The notes under the pieces were generated by a model. The model saw nothing but the letters and a program-made list of their open reading frames with translations. It did no database searches and was not told the origin of the DNA. From assembly GCA_023402355.1 (NCBI GenBank), contig JAEXCG010000179.1, positions 1 through 64,000 of the forward strand: a stretch of 64,000 bases of DNA. The letters run 5' to 3'. Both the position numbers and the translations under genes were made by a program. Of this stretch, positions 1-8,014 are shown in pieces. Origin of the DNA: Bacillota bacterium (GTDB lineage Bacteria > Bacillota > Clostridia > Christensenellales > Aristaeellaceae). Each line of letters opens with the position of its first letter. The first letter of the stretch is position 1.

Positions 1-29
1 GCCAGCACGATTCCAATGCAGCGTTTCAT
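1..29 (-). CDS. Start of a probable exported protein (cut by window edge)
   Basis: Only the first ten codons (MKRCIGIVLA) lie in the window, reading leftward off the edge. The ATG is preceded by a good ribosome site (GGGAGG about 8 nt upstream on the minus strand). The start, with basic residues followed by hydrophobic ones, looks like the beginning of a signal peptide, and the Cys could belong to a lipoprotein, but too little is visible to name a family. It is divergent from the two-component operon that starts at 185, so the two may share a control region. Confidence 0.5.
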
Positions 30-71
30 TCCTTCATCCTCCCGACTGCTCGTTTAGTCTATCTTCGTTTT

Positions 72-88
72 ATGGCAAAATGATGGCA
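72..88. promoter_or_regulatory. Direct repeat ATGGCA, possible response-regulator site
   Basis: ATGGCA occurs at 72-77 and 83-88, an 11-nt (one helical turn) spacing typical of tandem OmpR/PhoB-type half-sites. It lies about 35 nt upstream of the -35 box of the promoter at 121-149 and between divergent genes. That it binds the adjacent regulator is inference. Confidence 0.3.
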
Positions 89-120
89 TTTGGAAAAAAA
101 GTGATCTGCAAGTGAATTTC

Positions 121-149
121 TTGACAAAGCATTCCAGTCCCTCTACAAT
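121..149 (+). promoter_or_regulatory. Sigma-A promoter of the two-component operon
   Basis: TTGACA at 121-126, a 17-nt spacer and TACAAT at 144-149. Transcription would begin near 156, giving a leader of about 30 nt that includes the AGGAGG ribosome site at 171-176. Confidence 0.8.
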
Positions 150-184
150 AAGACCGTCATCAATACGGGCAGGAGGCGCATCGC

Positions 185-868
185 ATGAACCCAATCCTCG
201 TGGTGGACGACAACGAGCAGATTTGCTCGATCCTCGCGCAGTACATCCGCAGGGACGGCATGGAAGCGATCCTCGCCAAATCGGGCGAGGAAGCGCTCTC
301 CCTCTTCGCCGGCGCCTCGCCCTGCCTGATCCTGCTGGACATCATGCTGCCGGGCATCGACGGGCTCGAAGTCTGCCGCCGCATCCGGCAAACGTCGAAC
401 GTGCCGATCCTGATGATTACCGCGCGCGACGAGGACGCCGACCGCATCCTGGGGCTGGACATCGGGGCGGACGACTACATCGTCAAGCCCTTCTCGCCCG
501 GCGAGGTCATGGCGCGCATCCGCGCGGTCCTGCGGCGCATCACGCCGGAAAAGGGCAACGAAACGCTGGTCGTCGGCGGCCTCGTCCTGAACCTGCCGTC
601 GCTCAGCGCCACGCTGAACGGCGTGCCGCTGAACCTGACGCGCCGCGAGCTGGAGCTGCTGTGGACGCTCGCCGGCTCGCCCGGCCGCGTCTTCACCCGG
701 GAAAACCTGCTCGACATCGTATGGGGGTACGAGTACGCGGGCAACTACCGCGCGGTGGATTCGCATATCAAGCGCTTGCGCGCCAAGCTGGACGCCTGTC
801 CGCACGATTTCTTCGCCATCCGCGCGGTCTGGGGCGCGGGCTACAAGTTCGAGAGGCTCCTGCCGTGA
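185..868 (+). CDS. OmpR/PhoB-family response regulator
   Basis: A 227-aa transcription factor of a two-component system. The N-terminal receiver domain (about 1-120) has the acidic pair D8/D9, phosphoacceptor D52 in LLDIMLPG, T79 and K101 in VKPF. The C-terminal half (about 130-225) is an OmpR-type winged helix with the recognition region around NYRAVDSHIKRLRAKL. The start is set by AGGAGG nine nt upstream. Its stop overlaps the kinase GTG start (GTGA), so the two are translationally coupled. The inducing signal and targets cannot be read from the sequence. Confidence 0.93.
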   Translation: MNPILVVDDNEQICSILAQYIRRDGMEAILAKSGEEALSLFAGASPCLILLDIMLPGIDGLEVCRRIRQTSNVPILMITARDEDADRILGLDIGADDYIVKPFSPGEVMARIRAVLRRITPEKGNETLVVGGLVLNLPSLSATLNGVPLNLTRRELELLWTLAGSPGRVFTRENLLDIVWGYEYAGNYRAVDSHIKRLRAKLDACPHDFFAIRAVWGAGYKFERLLP

Positions 869-2340
869 AAAGGATGCGGACGCCGCGCCGCAGCATCACC
901 GCCCGCCTCATGTGCCTGATCGCCCTGCTTCTGGCCGTCTTTACGCTGCTCGTGGGGCTTTTGTACAACGCGCTTTTAAAGCGTCAGCTTCTCATGCACT
1001 ACAGCAAGACGATGCAGCGCGACGCCTATGCGATCGCGCAGAGCCTATCGGAGCTGATCGCCCCCTCGGACTACGCCTCGCTGGATGAAAACCCCTTCAT
1101 CGTGCGCGAGGACATGCTCTCCGCCTACCTTGCGCTGCTCGAACACATCACGCGCTGCAACATCTACCTCGTGAACGACCGCCACGACGTAACCGCCAAC
1201 TTCGACGGCGTCATCAAGACGCTGCGCCGTCCGCTGCTGGCCGGTTATCTGGAACAGACCATCGCCCTGGGGTTCATGGGCAAGACGCCCTTTTTGCAGG
1301 CGCAGCGCGACGGCGAGGTGCACGTCTCCACCGCCATGCCCGTCATGAACGCCAAGGGACGCGTGCTGGGCGTGGTCGTCCTGGAATCCAACCTGCTCGA
1401 TCTGGGCTTTGCGCAGGTGCCGAGCTATACGATCCTCATCATCAGCTGCCTGATCGCCTTTCTGGTTGCCTCGCTGCTCGCCTTTCTCCTCTCGCACGCC
1501 TTTACCCACCCCATCTCCGCCCTGGAGCAGGTCGCGCTGCGGCTGGCCAAGGGAGAATACGAGACGCGCACCGCCTTTCATCAGGACGACGAGATCGGCA
1601 ACCTCGCGCGCTCGATGGACGTGCTTGCGCAGCGCCTTGAGGAGGCGCGTAATGTGGATGAACGGCTGCACCAGCAGCAGCAGGCCTTTTTCTCCAACAT
1701 ATCGCACGAGCTGAAGACCCCGGTCACGGTGATCCGCGGCTCGCTGGAGGCGCTGTGCGACGGCGTCCTGACCGAGCCCGACGACGTGCAGGCATATTAC
1801 CGCCAAATGCTCACGGAAAGCCGCTGGCTTCAGCGGCTGATTCAGGATCTGCTCGAGCTTTCGCGCCTGCAAAGCCCGGACTACGCGCTCGAAATCGCGC
1901 CCGTGGACCTCAGCGAGCTGCTCAGCGACGTCGCGATGAGCGCCACCACGCTGTGCACGGCCAAGGGGCTGCGCTTTTTCTGTCAGGAGCCCGCGCGTAC
2001 CTATACGATGGCGGGCGACTACAGCCGGCTTCGCCAGATGCTGATGGCGGTCATCGACAACGCGGTCAAGTTTACGCCGCCGGACGGGCACATCGAGCTC
2101 TCGCTGCTCGCCGATGAGCCCGTCCTGATCGTGAAGGACGACGGGGCAGGCATCGACCCCGGCGAACTGGGCCAGATCTTCGACAGGTTCCACCATCAGC
2201 AGGGCCACAGCGGGGAAAGCACGGGCCTGGGCCTGGCGATCGTGCGCGAAATCGCCCGTCGCCACGACATCGAAATCGAGGTGGAAAGCGAGCTGGGACG
2301 AGGAACGGCCTTCCGTTTCCGCTTTCCCAGCGCGCAATGA
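865..2340 (+). CDS. Sensor histidine kinase, partner of the upstream regulator
   Basis: A 491-aa membrane kinase. The same frame is open further upstream, but that part is antisense or out-of-frame to the regulator; the real start is GTG 865 with GAGAGG eight nt before it. Order of parts: TM1 (about 16-34), an extracytoplasmic sensor of about 150 aa, TM2 (about 188-212), HAMP, HisKA with phospho-acceptor H281 in SHELKTPVT, then HATPase_c with N399 (DNAVKF), a DDGAGI box and GLGLAI. All catalytic boxes are intact. It probably phosphorylates the regulator encoded just upstream. The sensor domain is not one I recognise. Confidence 0.93.
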   Translation: MKRMRTPRRSITARLMCLIALLLAVFTLLVGLLYNALLKRQLLMHYSKTMQRDAYAIAQSLSELIAPSDYASLDENPFIVREDMLSAYLALLEHITRCNIYLVNDRHDVTANFDGVIKTLRRPLLAGYLEQTIALGFMGKTPFLQAQRDGEVHVSTAMPVMNAKGRVLGVVVLESNLLDLGFAQVPSYTILIISCLIAFLVASLLAFLLSHAFTHPISALEQVALRLAKGEYETRTAFHQDDEIGNLARSMDVLAQRLEEARNVDERLHQQQQAFFSNISHELKTPVTVIRGSLEALCDGVLTEPDDVQAYYRQMLTESRWLQRLIQDLLELSRLQSPDYALEIAPVDLSELLSDVAMSATTLCTAKGLRFFCQEPARTYTMAGDYSRLRQMLMAVIDNAVKFTPPDGHIELSLLADEPVLIVKDDGAGIDPGELGQIFDRFHHQQGHSGESTGLGLAIVREIARRHDIEIEVESELGRGTAFRFRFPSAQ

Positions 2341-2354
2341 AGGAAAAAGCGAGC

Positions 2355-2403
2355 AAAGGCTGCCGGATCGAACACGCATGTGTCTTCGTTTCCGGTAGCC
2401 TTT
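2355..2403. terminator. Terminator-like inverted repeat between convergent genes
   Basis: Near-perfect arms AAAGGCTGCCGGA (2355-2367) and TCCGGTAGCCTTT (2391-2403). The right arm ends in TTT followed by GTGTTTTG, so it suits the kinase operon, and its A-rich left flank could also serve the convergent dehydrogenase gene. Confidence 0.6.
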
Positions 2404-2412
2404 GTGTTTTGT

Positions 2413-3447
2413 TTACGGCTTCAGCGCCACCTTGATGACGTTGTCCCGCTTCTGTTCAAAGAGGTCGTAAGCCTCCATCGCCCGCTCCAGGCTCAGGGTA
2501 TGGGTAATCAGCGGCCGCGTGTCGATCTTCCCCGCGGCGATCAGGCGCAAAATTTCCCCGCAGTCGCAGGCGTCCACGCCGCCGGTCCTAAAGGTCAGGT
2601 TCTTCCCGTACATCTGCGGAAGGGGCAGCGTCTGCGGGGCTTCATACAGCGCGACGACGCAGACCGTCGCGTTCGGGCGTGCGATCTGCCAGGCGGTCTG
2701 CAGCGTATCCCTGCCGCCCGCGACCTCCATCACCACGTCCGCGCCGCGGCCATCCGTCATCTCCCGCAGGGCTGCAACTTCGTCCATTCGCGCCGCGTTC
2801 AGGGTGACATCCGCAAGGCCCTCCCGCCGCGCCAGCGCGAGCCGATTCTCGCATAAGTCCACCGCGACGATGCGCGCGGGGTGATATAGCCTTGCGCAGG
2901 CCATGGTGCAAAGCCCCGTCGGCCCTGCGCCCAACACGGCCACCGTATCGCCCGCGCCGATCCCGCCGATCTTCGCGGCCCAATAGCCCGTGGCGAGGAT
3001 GTCCCCGGTGAAGAGGGCCGCTTCGTCGCTCACGCCCGCCGGAATTTGATTCAGGCCGCAGTCCGCGAACGGCACGCGCACGTACTGCGCCTGCCCGCCG
3101 TCGATGCGGCAGCCGAGCTCCCATCCGCCGCTCACGCAGTTGTTGACAAAGCCGCGCTTGCAGTAAAAGCATTCGCCGCAGAACGTCTCCACGTTGACCG
3201 TGACGCGGTCGCCCACCTGAAAGCCCGCGACGGCTTCCCCCGTCTCGGCCACCACGCCGACCATCTCATGTCCCACGATGACGCCGGGCCGGGCGCGCGG
3301 CACGCCGCCGTGCTTGATGTGCAGGTCGCTGGAGCAGATCGAGCACAGCGTCACCCGCACGACGGCGTCGCGGGGATCGAGGATGCGCGGTATCGGGCGC
3401 TCCTCCAAGGCAAACACGCCCTTCTCCTTGTAGACGACGGCCTTCAT
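2413..3447 (-). CDS. Zinc-dependent medium-chain alcohol/polyol dehydrogenase
   Basis: A 344-aa NAD(P)-dependent dehydrogenase. The GroES-like domain has the catalytic zinc ligands C35 and H60-E61 (VGHEMVG) and a four-Cys structural zinc lobe (FCGECFYCKRGFVNNC). The Rossmann domain follows with LGAGPTG and the acidic residue of VDLCENR, suggesting preference for NAD. The family includes sorbitol, threonine and secondary-alcohol dehydrogenases; the substrate is not decidable here. The start is the ATG with GGGGAGA upstream; a longer open frame runs back through the rpmF terminator and is not used. It lies downstream of the rpmF operon but beyond its terminator, with no strong promoter of its own. 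Confidence 0.88.
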   Translation of the reverse strand: MKAVVYKEKGVFALEERPIPRILDPRDAVVRVTLCSICSSDLHIKHGGVPRARPGVIVGHEMVGVVAETGEAVAGFQVGDRVTVNVETFCGECFYCKRGFVNNCVSGGWELGCRIDGGQAQYVRVPFADCGLNQIPAGVSDEAALFTGDILATGYWAAKIGGIGAGDTVAVLGAGPTGLCTMACARLYHPARIVAVDLCENRLALARREGLADVTLNAARMDEVAALREMTDGRGADVVMEVAGGRDTLQTAWQIARPNATVCVVALYEAPQTLPLPQMYGKNLTFRTGGVDACDCGEILRLIAAGKIDTRPLITHTLSLERAMEAYDLFEQKRDNVIKVALKP

Positions 3448-3472
3448 CGTTTCTCCCCTCTTCTCATACGGT

Positions 3473-3504
3473 AAAACCCCGCGCCCACTCAAGGACGCGG
3501 GGTT
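3473..3504 (-). terminator. Rho-independent terminator after rpmF
   Basis: Arms AACCCCGCG (3475-3483) and CGCGGGGTT (3496-3504); on the minus strand the stem is followed by TTTTACC. The dehydrogenase start lies only 26 nt beyond, so that gene may be expressed by partial read-through. Confidence 0.8.
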
Positions 3505-3524
3505 GCCGCCTGATTGGAGAAAGC

Positions 3525-3722
3525 TTACGCCTTCTTCTCGTTTTCAGCTTCCACAGCGATGACCTGCTTGCCATCGTAGTAGCCGCAGTGCTTGCATACG
3601 CGGTGGCTGAGCTTCATCTGCTGGCAGCGCGGGCACTTGACGATGCCGGGCGCGGACAGCTTCCAGTTGGCACGGCGCATGCGGCCGCGAGACTTAGAGA
3701 TTTTTCCCTTCGGAGTAGCCAT
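3525..3722 (-). CDS. rpmF: 50S ribosomal protein L32
   Basis: A 65-aa protein starting MATPKGKISKSRGRMRRA, the classic L32 N-terminus. A four-Cys zinc ribbon (CPRCQQ...CKHCG) shows the zinc-binding (C+) form. It follows the DUF177 gene by 3 nt, the conserved arrangement in Firmicutes, and ends at a strong terminator. Confidence 0.97.
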   Translation of the reverse strand: MATPKGKISKSRGRMRRANWKLSAPGIVKCPRCQQMKLSHRVCKHCGYYDGKQVIAVEAENEKKA

Positions 3723-3725
3723 GAC

Positions 3726-4238
3726 TTACACCTCCTCATCCTGATTCAGCAAGGATGCCAACGCCGCAAAGGGCTGTTTGGATGGCATTTCTTTCTGGCA
3801 TGAACATTGGGTTTGGTTGAGGTTTGCGCCGCATATGGGACAAAGGCCTTTGCAGTCGGGCCTGCACAGAATGCGCATGGGCAATTCCAGCAAAATGGCG
3901 CCGAGCACGAGGTCGTCCAGATGCAGCACATGCCCCTCGTACGTAAACCGGTCAGGGTCGTCGGGATCTTCTTCGCGCGTAAAGACCTCGTCCACCTTTG
4001 CGCTGACCGGAAGGACAGCAGGTTCGAGGCAGTCGGCGCAGGGAACGGTGACCGTGGTCCGCACCTCGCCGCGCAACAGAATGGATTCCCCCGCAGCAGC
4101 AAACACACCCGATACAGAAACGGGCGACGTGAAGACGAGCTCGTCTCCGTGCCATTCCTCCGGTGCGCGCGACTCCACGACCGCGAAGTCGAATTCCTCA
4201 CCCGGGGCTTTAAGCGCCTTGCTGATGTCTAGCTGCAT
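3726..4238 (-). CDS. DUF177 / YceD-family protein
   Basis: A 170-aa protein of the YceD (DUF177, YlbN) family, linked in bacteria to 23S rRNA/ribosome assembly and almost always encoded next to rpmF. Two CxxC-like pairs (CADCLEP near 75 and CPICG...CSC near the C-terminus) are typical of Gram-positive members. The start is the ATG at 4238, not the in-frame GTG three codons upstream, because GAGGTG sits 6 nt before the ATG and overlaps the GTG. It forms a two-gene operon with rpmF. Confidence 0.9.
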   Translation of the reverse strand: MQLDISKALKAPGEEFDFAVVESRAPEEWHGDELVFTSPVSVSGVFAAAGESILLRGEVRTTVTVPCADCLEPAVLPVSAKVDEVFTREEDPDDPDRFTYEGHVLHLDDLVLGAILLELPMRILCRPDCKGLCPICGANLNQTQCSCQKEMPSKQPFAALASLLNQDEEV

Positions 4239-4269
4239 ACGTTTCACCTCGAAAAGTCAACCATCCGAT

Positions 4270-4298
4270 ATTATAGCGGTTGTCCTCTCCTTTGTCAA
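4270..4298 (-). promoter_or_regulatory. Promoter of the DUF177-rpmF operon
   Basis: On the minus strand TTGACA (4298-4293), 17 nt, TATAAT (4275-4270): a perfect sigma-A consensus, fitting ribosomal-protein expression. It lies between the ackA stop and the DUF177 start. Confidence 0.9.
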
Positions 4299-4323
4299 TA
4301 CCCATGCGGCTTTTTGACGCGCT

Positions 4324-5520
4324 TTACAGCGCCTCGACAATCGCCTTGGTGTCGCGCGCGATCGGCAGCTCTTCGTTGGTCGCCACCACGATGACCTTGC
4401 AGGTGGAGTCGTCCGTCGAGATCACGCCGGAGGCACCGGTGACGTTCTTCTTGGGGTCGAGCTTCGCGCCCAGGAACTCCAGATCCTGAATGACGTAGCT
4501 GCGCGCCACGGCGTCGTTTTCGCCGATGCCAGCCGTCAGCACGATCGCGTCCAGGCCGCCCATCGCCGCCGCGTACGCGCCGATGTACTTGCGGATGCGG
4601 TAGCCCCACGCTTCCATCGTCGTGATCGCCATCGGATCGCCCTTTTCCGACGCGCCGCGCACGTCGCGCATGTCGCTGCTGAGACCCGAAAGGCCCGCGA
4701 GGCCGGACTTCTTGTTGAGGATGTTCAGCATCTCGTGAATGTCGGTGATGTGGTCGTTTTCCATGATGCACTCGAGCACCGCCGGGTCCAGATCGCCCGA
4801 GCGCGAGCCCATGATGACGCCCTCCAGCGGCGTCAGACCCATGGAGGTGTCCACGCACTTGCCGCCCTTGATCGCGGAAAGCGACGAGCCGTTGCCCAGG
4901 TGGCAGATGACGAACCTGCAGTCCTCCGGCTTCTTGCCCAGCATGTCCGGCACGATGCTGGCGACGTAGCGGTGGCTGGTGCCGTGGAAGCCGTAACGGC
5001 GAATCTTGAGGCGCTTGTAGTAGTCGTAGGGAATCGCGTACAGGAACGCCTTGGGCGGCATGGTCTGGTGGAACGCCGTGTCGAACACCGCGACGTTGGG
5101 CGTGCCCGGCATGACCTTCTGGCAGGACTCGATGCCCATGAGGTTTGCGGGCATGTGCAGCGGCCCCAGCGGCACGAGCTCCTTCATGCCCTTCATCGTC
5201 TCTTCCGTCACCAGAACGGATTCCTTGAACGTCTCGCCGCCGTGCAGCACGCGGTGGCCGACCGCCGAAATCTCGTCCATGCTCTTGATGGCGCCCTTCT
5301 CCGCGTCCGTCAGCGCCGCCATGACCGCCTCGATGGCCTCGACGTGGTCCTTCATGTTGCGTTCATACTCGATGACCTTGTCCGCGACCTTCTGCTTGAA
5401 GTGCGTGCCCTCGATGCCGATGCGCTCGACCTGTCCCTTCGCCTCGACGCTCTCGCCCTCCATGTCGATCAACTGATACTTGAGCGACGAGGAGCCCGCG
5501 TTGATAACCAAGATTTTCAT
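4324..5520 (-). CDS. ackA: Acetate kinase
   Basis: A 398-aa cytosolic enzyme, full length for the family, that interconverts acetyl-phosphate plus ADP and acetate plus ATP. It starts MKILVINAGSSSLKYQL, the acetate-kinase signature with the nucleotide-binding Asn, and carries FDTAFHQTMP, the YGFHGTSH box and HLGNGSS. The open frame extends upstream, but the start with GGAGAG before it is at 5520. It lies 71 nt downstream of pta, with a hairpin between them, giving the standard fermentative acetate/ATP pathway. Confidence 0.98.
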   Translation of the reverse strand: MKILVINAGSSSLKYQLIDMEGESVEAKGQVERIGIEGTHFKQKVADKVIEYERNMKDHVEAIEAVMAALTDAEKGAIKSMDEISAVGHRVLHGGETFKESVLVTEETMKGMKELVPLGPLHMPANLMGIESCQKVMPGTPNVAVFDTAFHQTMPPKAFLYAIPYDYYKRLKIRRYGFHGTSHRYVASIVPDMLGKKPEDCRFVICHLGNGSSLSAIKGGKCVDTSMGLTPLEGVIMGSRSGDLDPAVLECIMENDHITDIHEMLNILNKKSGLAGLSGLSSDMRDVRGASEKGDPMAITTMEAWGYRIRKYIGAYAAAMGGLDAIVLTAGIGENDAVARSYVIQDLEFLGAKLDPKKNVTGASGVISTDDSTCKVIVVATNEELPIARDTKAIVEAL

Positions 5521-5558
5521 GTGCAACTCTCCTACCCATCCGTATTTCAATATACGAC

Positions 5559-5579
5559 GGGGCGCACGGCGTGCGCCCC
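5559..5579 (-). other. Intercistronic hairpin between pta and ackA
   Basis: Arms GGGGCGCAC and GTGCGCCCC with a 3-nt loop. No T-tract follows on the minus strand, so it more likely stabilises or partitions the mRNA than terminates it. Confidence 0.55.
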
Positions 5580-5591
5580 GCTGCCTGTCCG

Positions 5592-6590
5592 TCAACCCTG
5601 CGCCTTGACCGCCGCGATGGCCACGACGGAGACGATGTCGTCCACCGAGCAGCCGCGGGAGAGGTCGTTCACGGGCTTCGCCAGACCCTGGATGATCGGG
5701 CCGACCGCCTCGGCGCCCGCCAGGCGCTGCACCAGCTTGTAGCCGATGTTGCCCGCCTGCAGATCCGGGAAGACCAGCACGTTCGCCTTGCCGGCGACGG
5801 GGCTGCCCGGGCTCTTGAGCTGGCCGACGGATTCCACCAGCGCGGCGTCCGCCTGCAGCTCGCCGTCCACGTTCAGTTCGGGGGCGATCTCGTGCGCGAT
5901 GCGGGTCGCTTCCTGAACCTTGGTGACGTTCTCGTGCTTGGCCGAGCCCTTCGTGGAGAAGGAGAGCAGCGCCACGCGCGGGTCGAGGTCCGCCAGCGCC
6001 TTGCCGGTCTGCGCGGAGGAAACCGCGATCGCGGCCAGCTCCTCGGCCGTGGGGTTGGGGATGACCGCGCAGTCGCCGAAGACCATCACGCCGTCGTCGC
6101 CGTATTTCTTGTTGGGCACGTCCATCAGGAAGCAGGAGGAGACGACCTTGATGCCGGGGGCCGTCTTGACGATCTGCAGCGCCGGGCGAAGCACGTCGCC
6201 GGTGGTGTTGATCGCGCCCGCGACCATGCCGTCCGCGTCGTCCATCTTTAGCATCATCGTGGCGAAGTACAGCGTGTTCTTCGTGACCAGCTCGGTCGCC
6301 TGCTCCAGCGTCATGCCCTTCTTCTGGCGCAGTTCAAAGAGCTTCTGCGCGTAAGCCGGGGTCTTCTCGCAGGCGGCGGGATCGACGATGGAGACGCCCG
6401 ACAGGTCCACGCCCAGCTCCTTTGCCTTGGCCTCCACCTCGGCCCGTGCGCCGACAAGCGTCACCTTCGCAAGCTTCTGCTCGACGATCTTCGCGGACGC
6501 CTGCACCGTGCGGGGCTCCGTGCCCTCGGCCAGCACGATGTGCTTGATGTCGGCGGCAGCCTTCGCCTTAATCTTTTCAATGACAGACAT
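5592..6590 (-). CDS. pta: Phosphate acetyltransferase
   Basis: A 332-aa short-form phosphotransacetylase (acetyl-CoA + Pi to acetyl-phosphate + CoA). Family boxes include VLAEGTEPRT near the N-terminus, ADGMVAGAINTTGDVLRPALQ and, near the C-terminus, VFPDLQAGNIGYKLVQRL with the GPIIQGLAKPVNDLSRG signature. The ATG at 6590 is chosen over an in-frame TTG two codons upstream because GGAGG lies 8 nt before it. It is the first gene of pta-ackA. No regulator site was recognised upstream. Confidence 0.98.
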   Translation of the reverse strand: MSVIEKIKAKAAADIKHIVLAEGTEPRTVQASAKIVEQKLAKVTLVGARAEVEAKAKELGVDLSGVSIVDPAACEKTPAYAQKLFELRQKKGMTLEQATELVTKNTLYFATMMLKMDDADGMVAGAINTTGDVLRPALQIVKTAPGIKVVSSCFLMDVPNKKYGDDGVMVFGDCAVIPNPTAEELAAIAVSSAQTGKALADLDPRVALLSFSTKGSAKHENVTKVQEATRIAHEIAPELNVDGELQADAALVESVGQLKSPGSPVAGKANVLVFPDLQAGNIGYKLVQRLAGAEAVGPIIQGLAKPVNDLSRGCSVDDIVSVVAIAAVKAQG

Positions 6591-6760
6591 GTTCAAATCC
6601 TCCTCGACGTGGTACTATAGTAAAGAATGGGTTTCATTGTAGAAATCATCCTATATTATACAGGAAAAAGCGTTTTTTGAAAAGGCAATACGGCTGCTTT
6701 TGCCGTATTTTTCGGAAAAAGGGCGGCTTTGAAAGCATCCGCCGCAGACAGGAGGGCTCC

Positions 6761-7969
6761 ATGCGCGTCGTCGGCGTCATCTGCGAATACAACCCCTTTC
6801 ATAACGGCCACGCCTATCATCTGGCGCAGGCCCGTGCCCTCGCGCGTGCGGACTACGTGGTCTGCGTCATGAGCGGCTGCTTCACGCAGCGGGGCGAGCC
6901 CGCGCTGCTGGACAAATGGGCCCGCGCCCGCATGGCGCTGTCCGGCGGCGCGGACCTCGTGCTCGAGCTGCCCTTCGCGTTCGCCTGCGCGCAGGCGGAG
7001 CGCTTCGCGCGCGGCGGCGTGGCGCTGCTCGCCTCCCTCGGCGCGCTCACCCATCTCTCCTTCGGCTGCGAGGAGCAAAGCCTCCCCTATCTTGGCCGGG
7101 CTTCCGAATTGCCGGATGACGAGACGCCCGCCTTTCGCGCGGCGCTCGCCCGGGCGCTCGCGCAGGGCTGTTCCTTTCCCCGCGCCCGCGCGCAGGCGCT
7201 TGGCGAAACGCTGAAGCTTTGCGAGGAGGAAACCCGCGCGCTCGCGCAGCCGAATTTTTCGCTCGCCGTGGAATATATGCGCGCGCTTCGGGACCTCGCG
7301 CCCGCCATTGAGCCGCTCCCCGTCGCGCGCAAGGGAGGCGGCTACCACGAGGAAACGCTCACCCCGCTTGCCTCCGCGACCGCCATCCGCCTGGCCGTAC
7401 GGCGCGGGGAATGGACCGCGCTTCACGCCGCCCTGCCGGACGCCGGCCTGCTGCAGGCGGCCTTTGGGGAGGGGCGCTGCGCCGACCCGGATGCCTTTTC
7501 CAACCTGCTGCTTTACCGGCTCCGCACGATGCGGCCCTGTGATCTGCGCGCGCTCTACGACATGCCGGAGGGGCTCGAACACCGCATCCTGCGCGCCGCG
7601 CAGGACGCCTCCACGTATGAGCAGCTCGTCTGCGGCATCAAGTCCAAGCGATACACCCGCGCGCGCATCGCCCGCATGCTGCTGCACGCGCTCGTGGGGT
7701 TTACGCGCGAGCAGGCGCAGGCTGCCCCCGTGCCCGGCTATGCGCGCGTGCTCGGCTTTCGCGAATCTGCCGCCCCCCTGCTTCGCCATCTGAAGGGTTC
7801 GTCCACCGTCCCGCTCGTCCTGCGCGCTGCGCCCTTTGAGCGGCAGGGCGATCCCCTTTTCCGGCTGGACGTCCGGGCGACCGACGTCTGGGCCCTCTGC
7901 TGCGCGTCGCCCCAGGCGCGTCTGGGGCGACGGGACGCGCGCACGTCGCCCGTCATCCTCCGGTCATGA
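6761..7969 (+). CDS. tmcAL: tRNA(Met) cytidine acetate ligase (TmcAL)
   Basis: A 402-aa enzyme of the YlbM family that, in Bacillus subtilis, uses acetate and ATP to make N4-acetylcytidine at the wobble base of elongator tRNA-Met. The N-terminal nucleotidyltransferase core has GVICEYNPFHNGH (HxGH-type motif), and MSGCFTQRGEPA and CGIKSKRYTRARIAR follow as in the family. The start is the ATG with GGAGGG just upstream; an upstream in-frame extension lacks a ribosome site. It is divergent from pta-ackA, which produces the acetate it needs, and followed by a YlbJ-like gene as in B. subtilis. Confidence 0.93.
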   Translation: MRVVGVICEYNPFHNGHAYHLAQARALARADYVVCVMSGCFTQRGEPALLDKWARARMALSGGADLVLELPFAFACAQAERFARGGVALLASLGALTHLSFGCEEQSLPYLGRASELPDDETPAFRAALARALAQGCSFPRARAQALGETLKLCEEETRALAQPNFSLAVEYMRALRDLAPAIEPLPVARKGGGYHEETLTPLASATAIRLAVRRGEWTALHAALPDAGLLQAAFGEGRCADPDAFSNLLLYRLRTMRPCDLRALYDMPEGLEHRILRAAQDASTYEQLVCGIKSKRYTRARIARMLLHALVGFTREQAQAAPVPGYARVLGFRESAAPLLRHLKGSSTVPLVLRAAPFERQGDPLFRLDVRATDVWALCCASPQARLGRRDARTSPVILRS

Positions 7970-8014
7970 AGCCCGTCCCCCGCGCATACGATGCCCCAGA
8001 ACAGGGGGGATTCC

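Noticed and set aside
112..864. Upstream extension of the histidine kinase frame, making a 742-aa protein
   Set aside because: It overlaps the response regulator in another frame and encodes a low-complexity Arg/Ala/Pro-rich sequence; a ribosome site and GTG at 865 mark the true start.
1045..2379. 444-aa open frame antisense to the kinase
   Set aside because: GC-rich shadow frame; no family motifs, and the plus-strand kinase motifs are complete.
5592..6660. Rex operator upstream of pta
   Set aside because: No TTGTTAA- or TTGTGA-type dyad was found in the pta leader.
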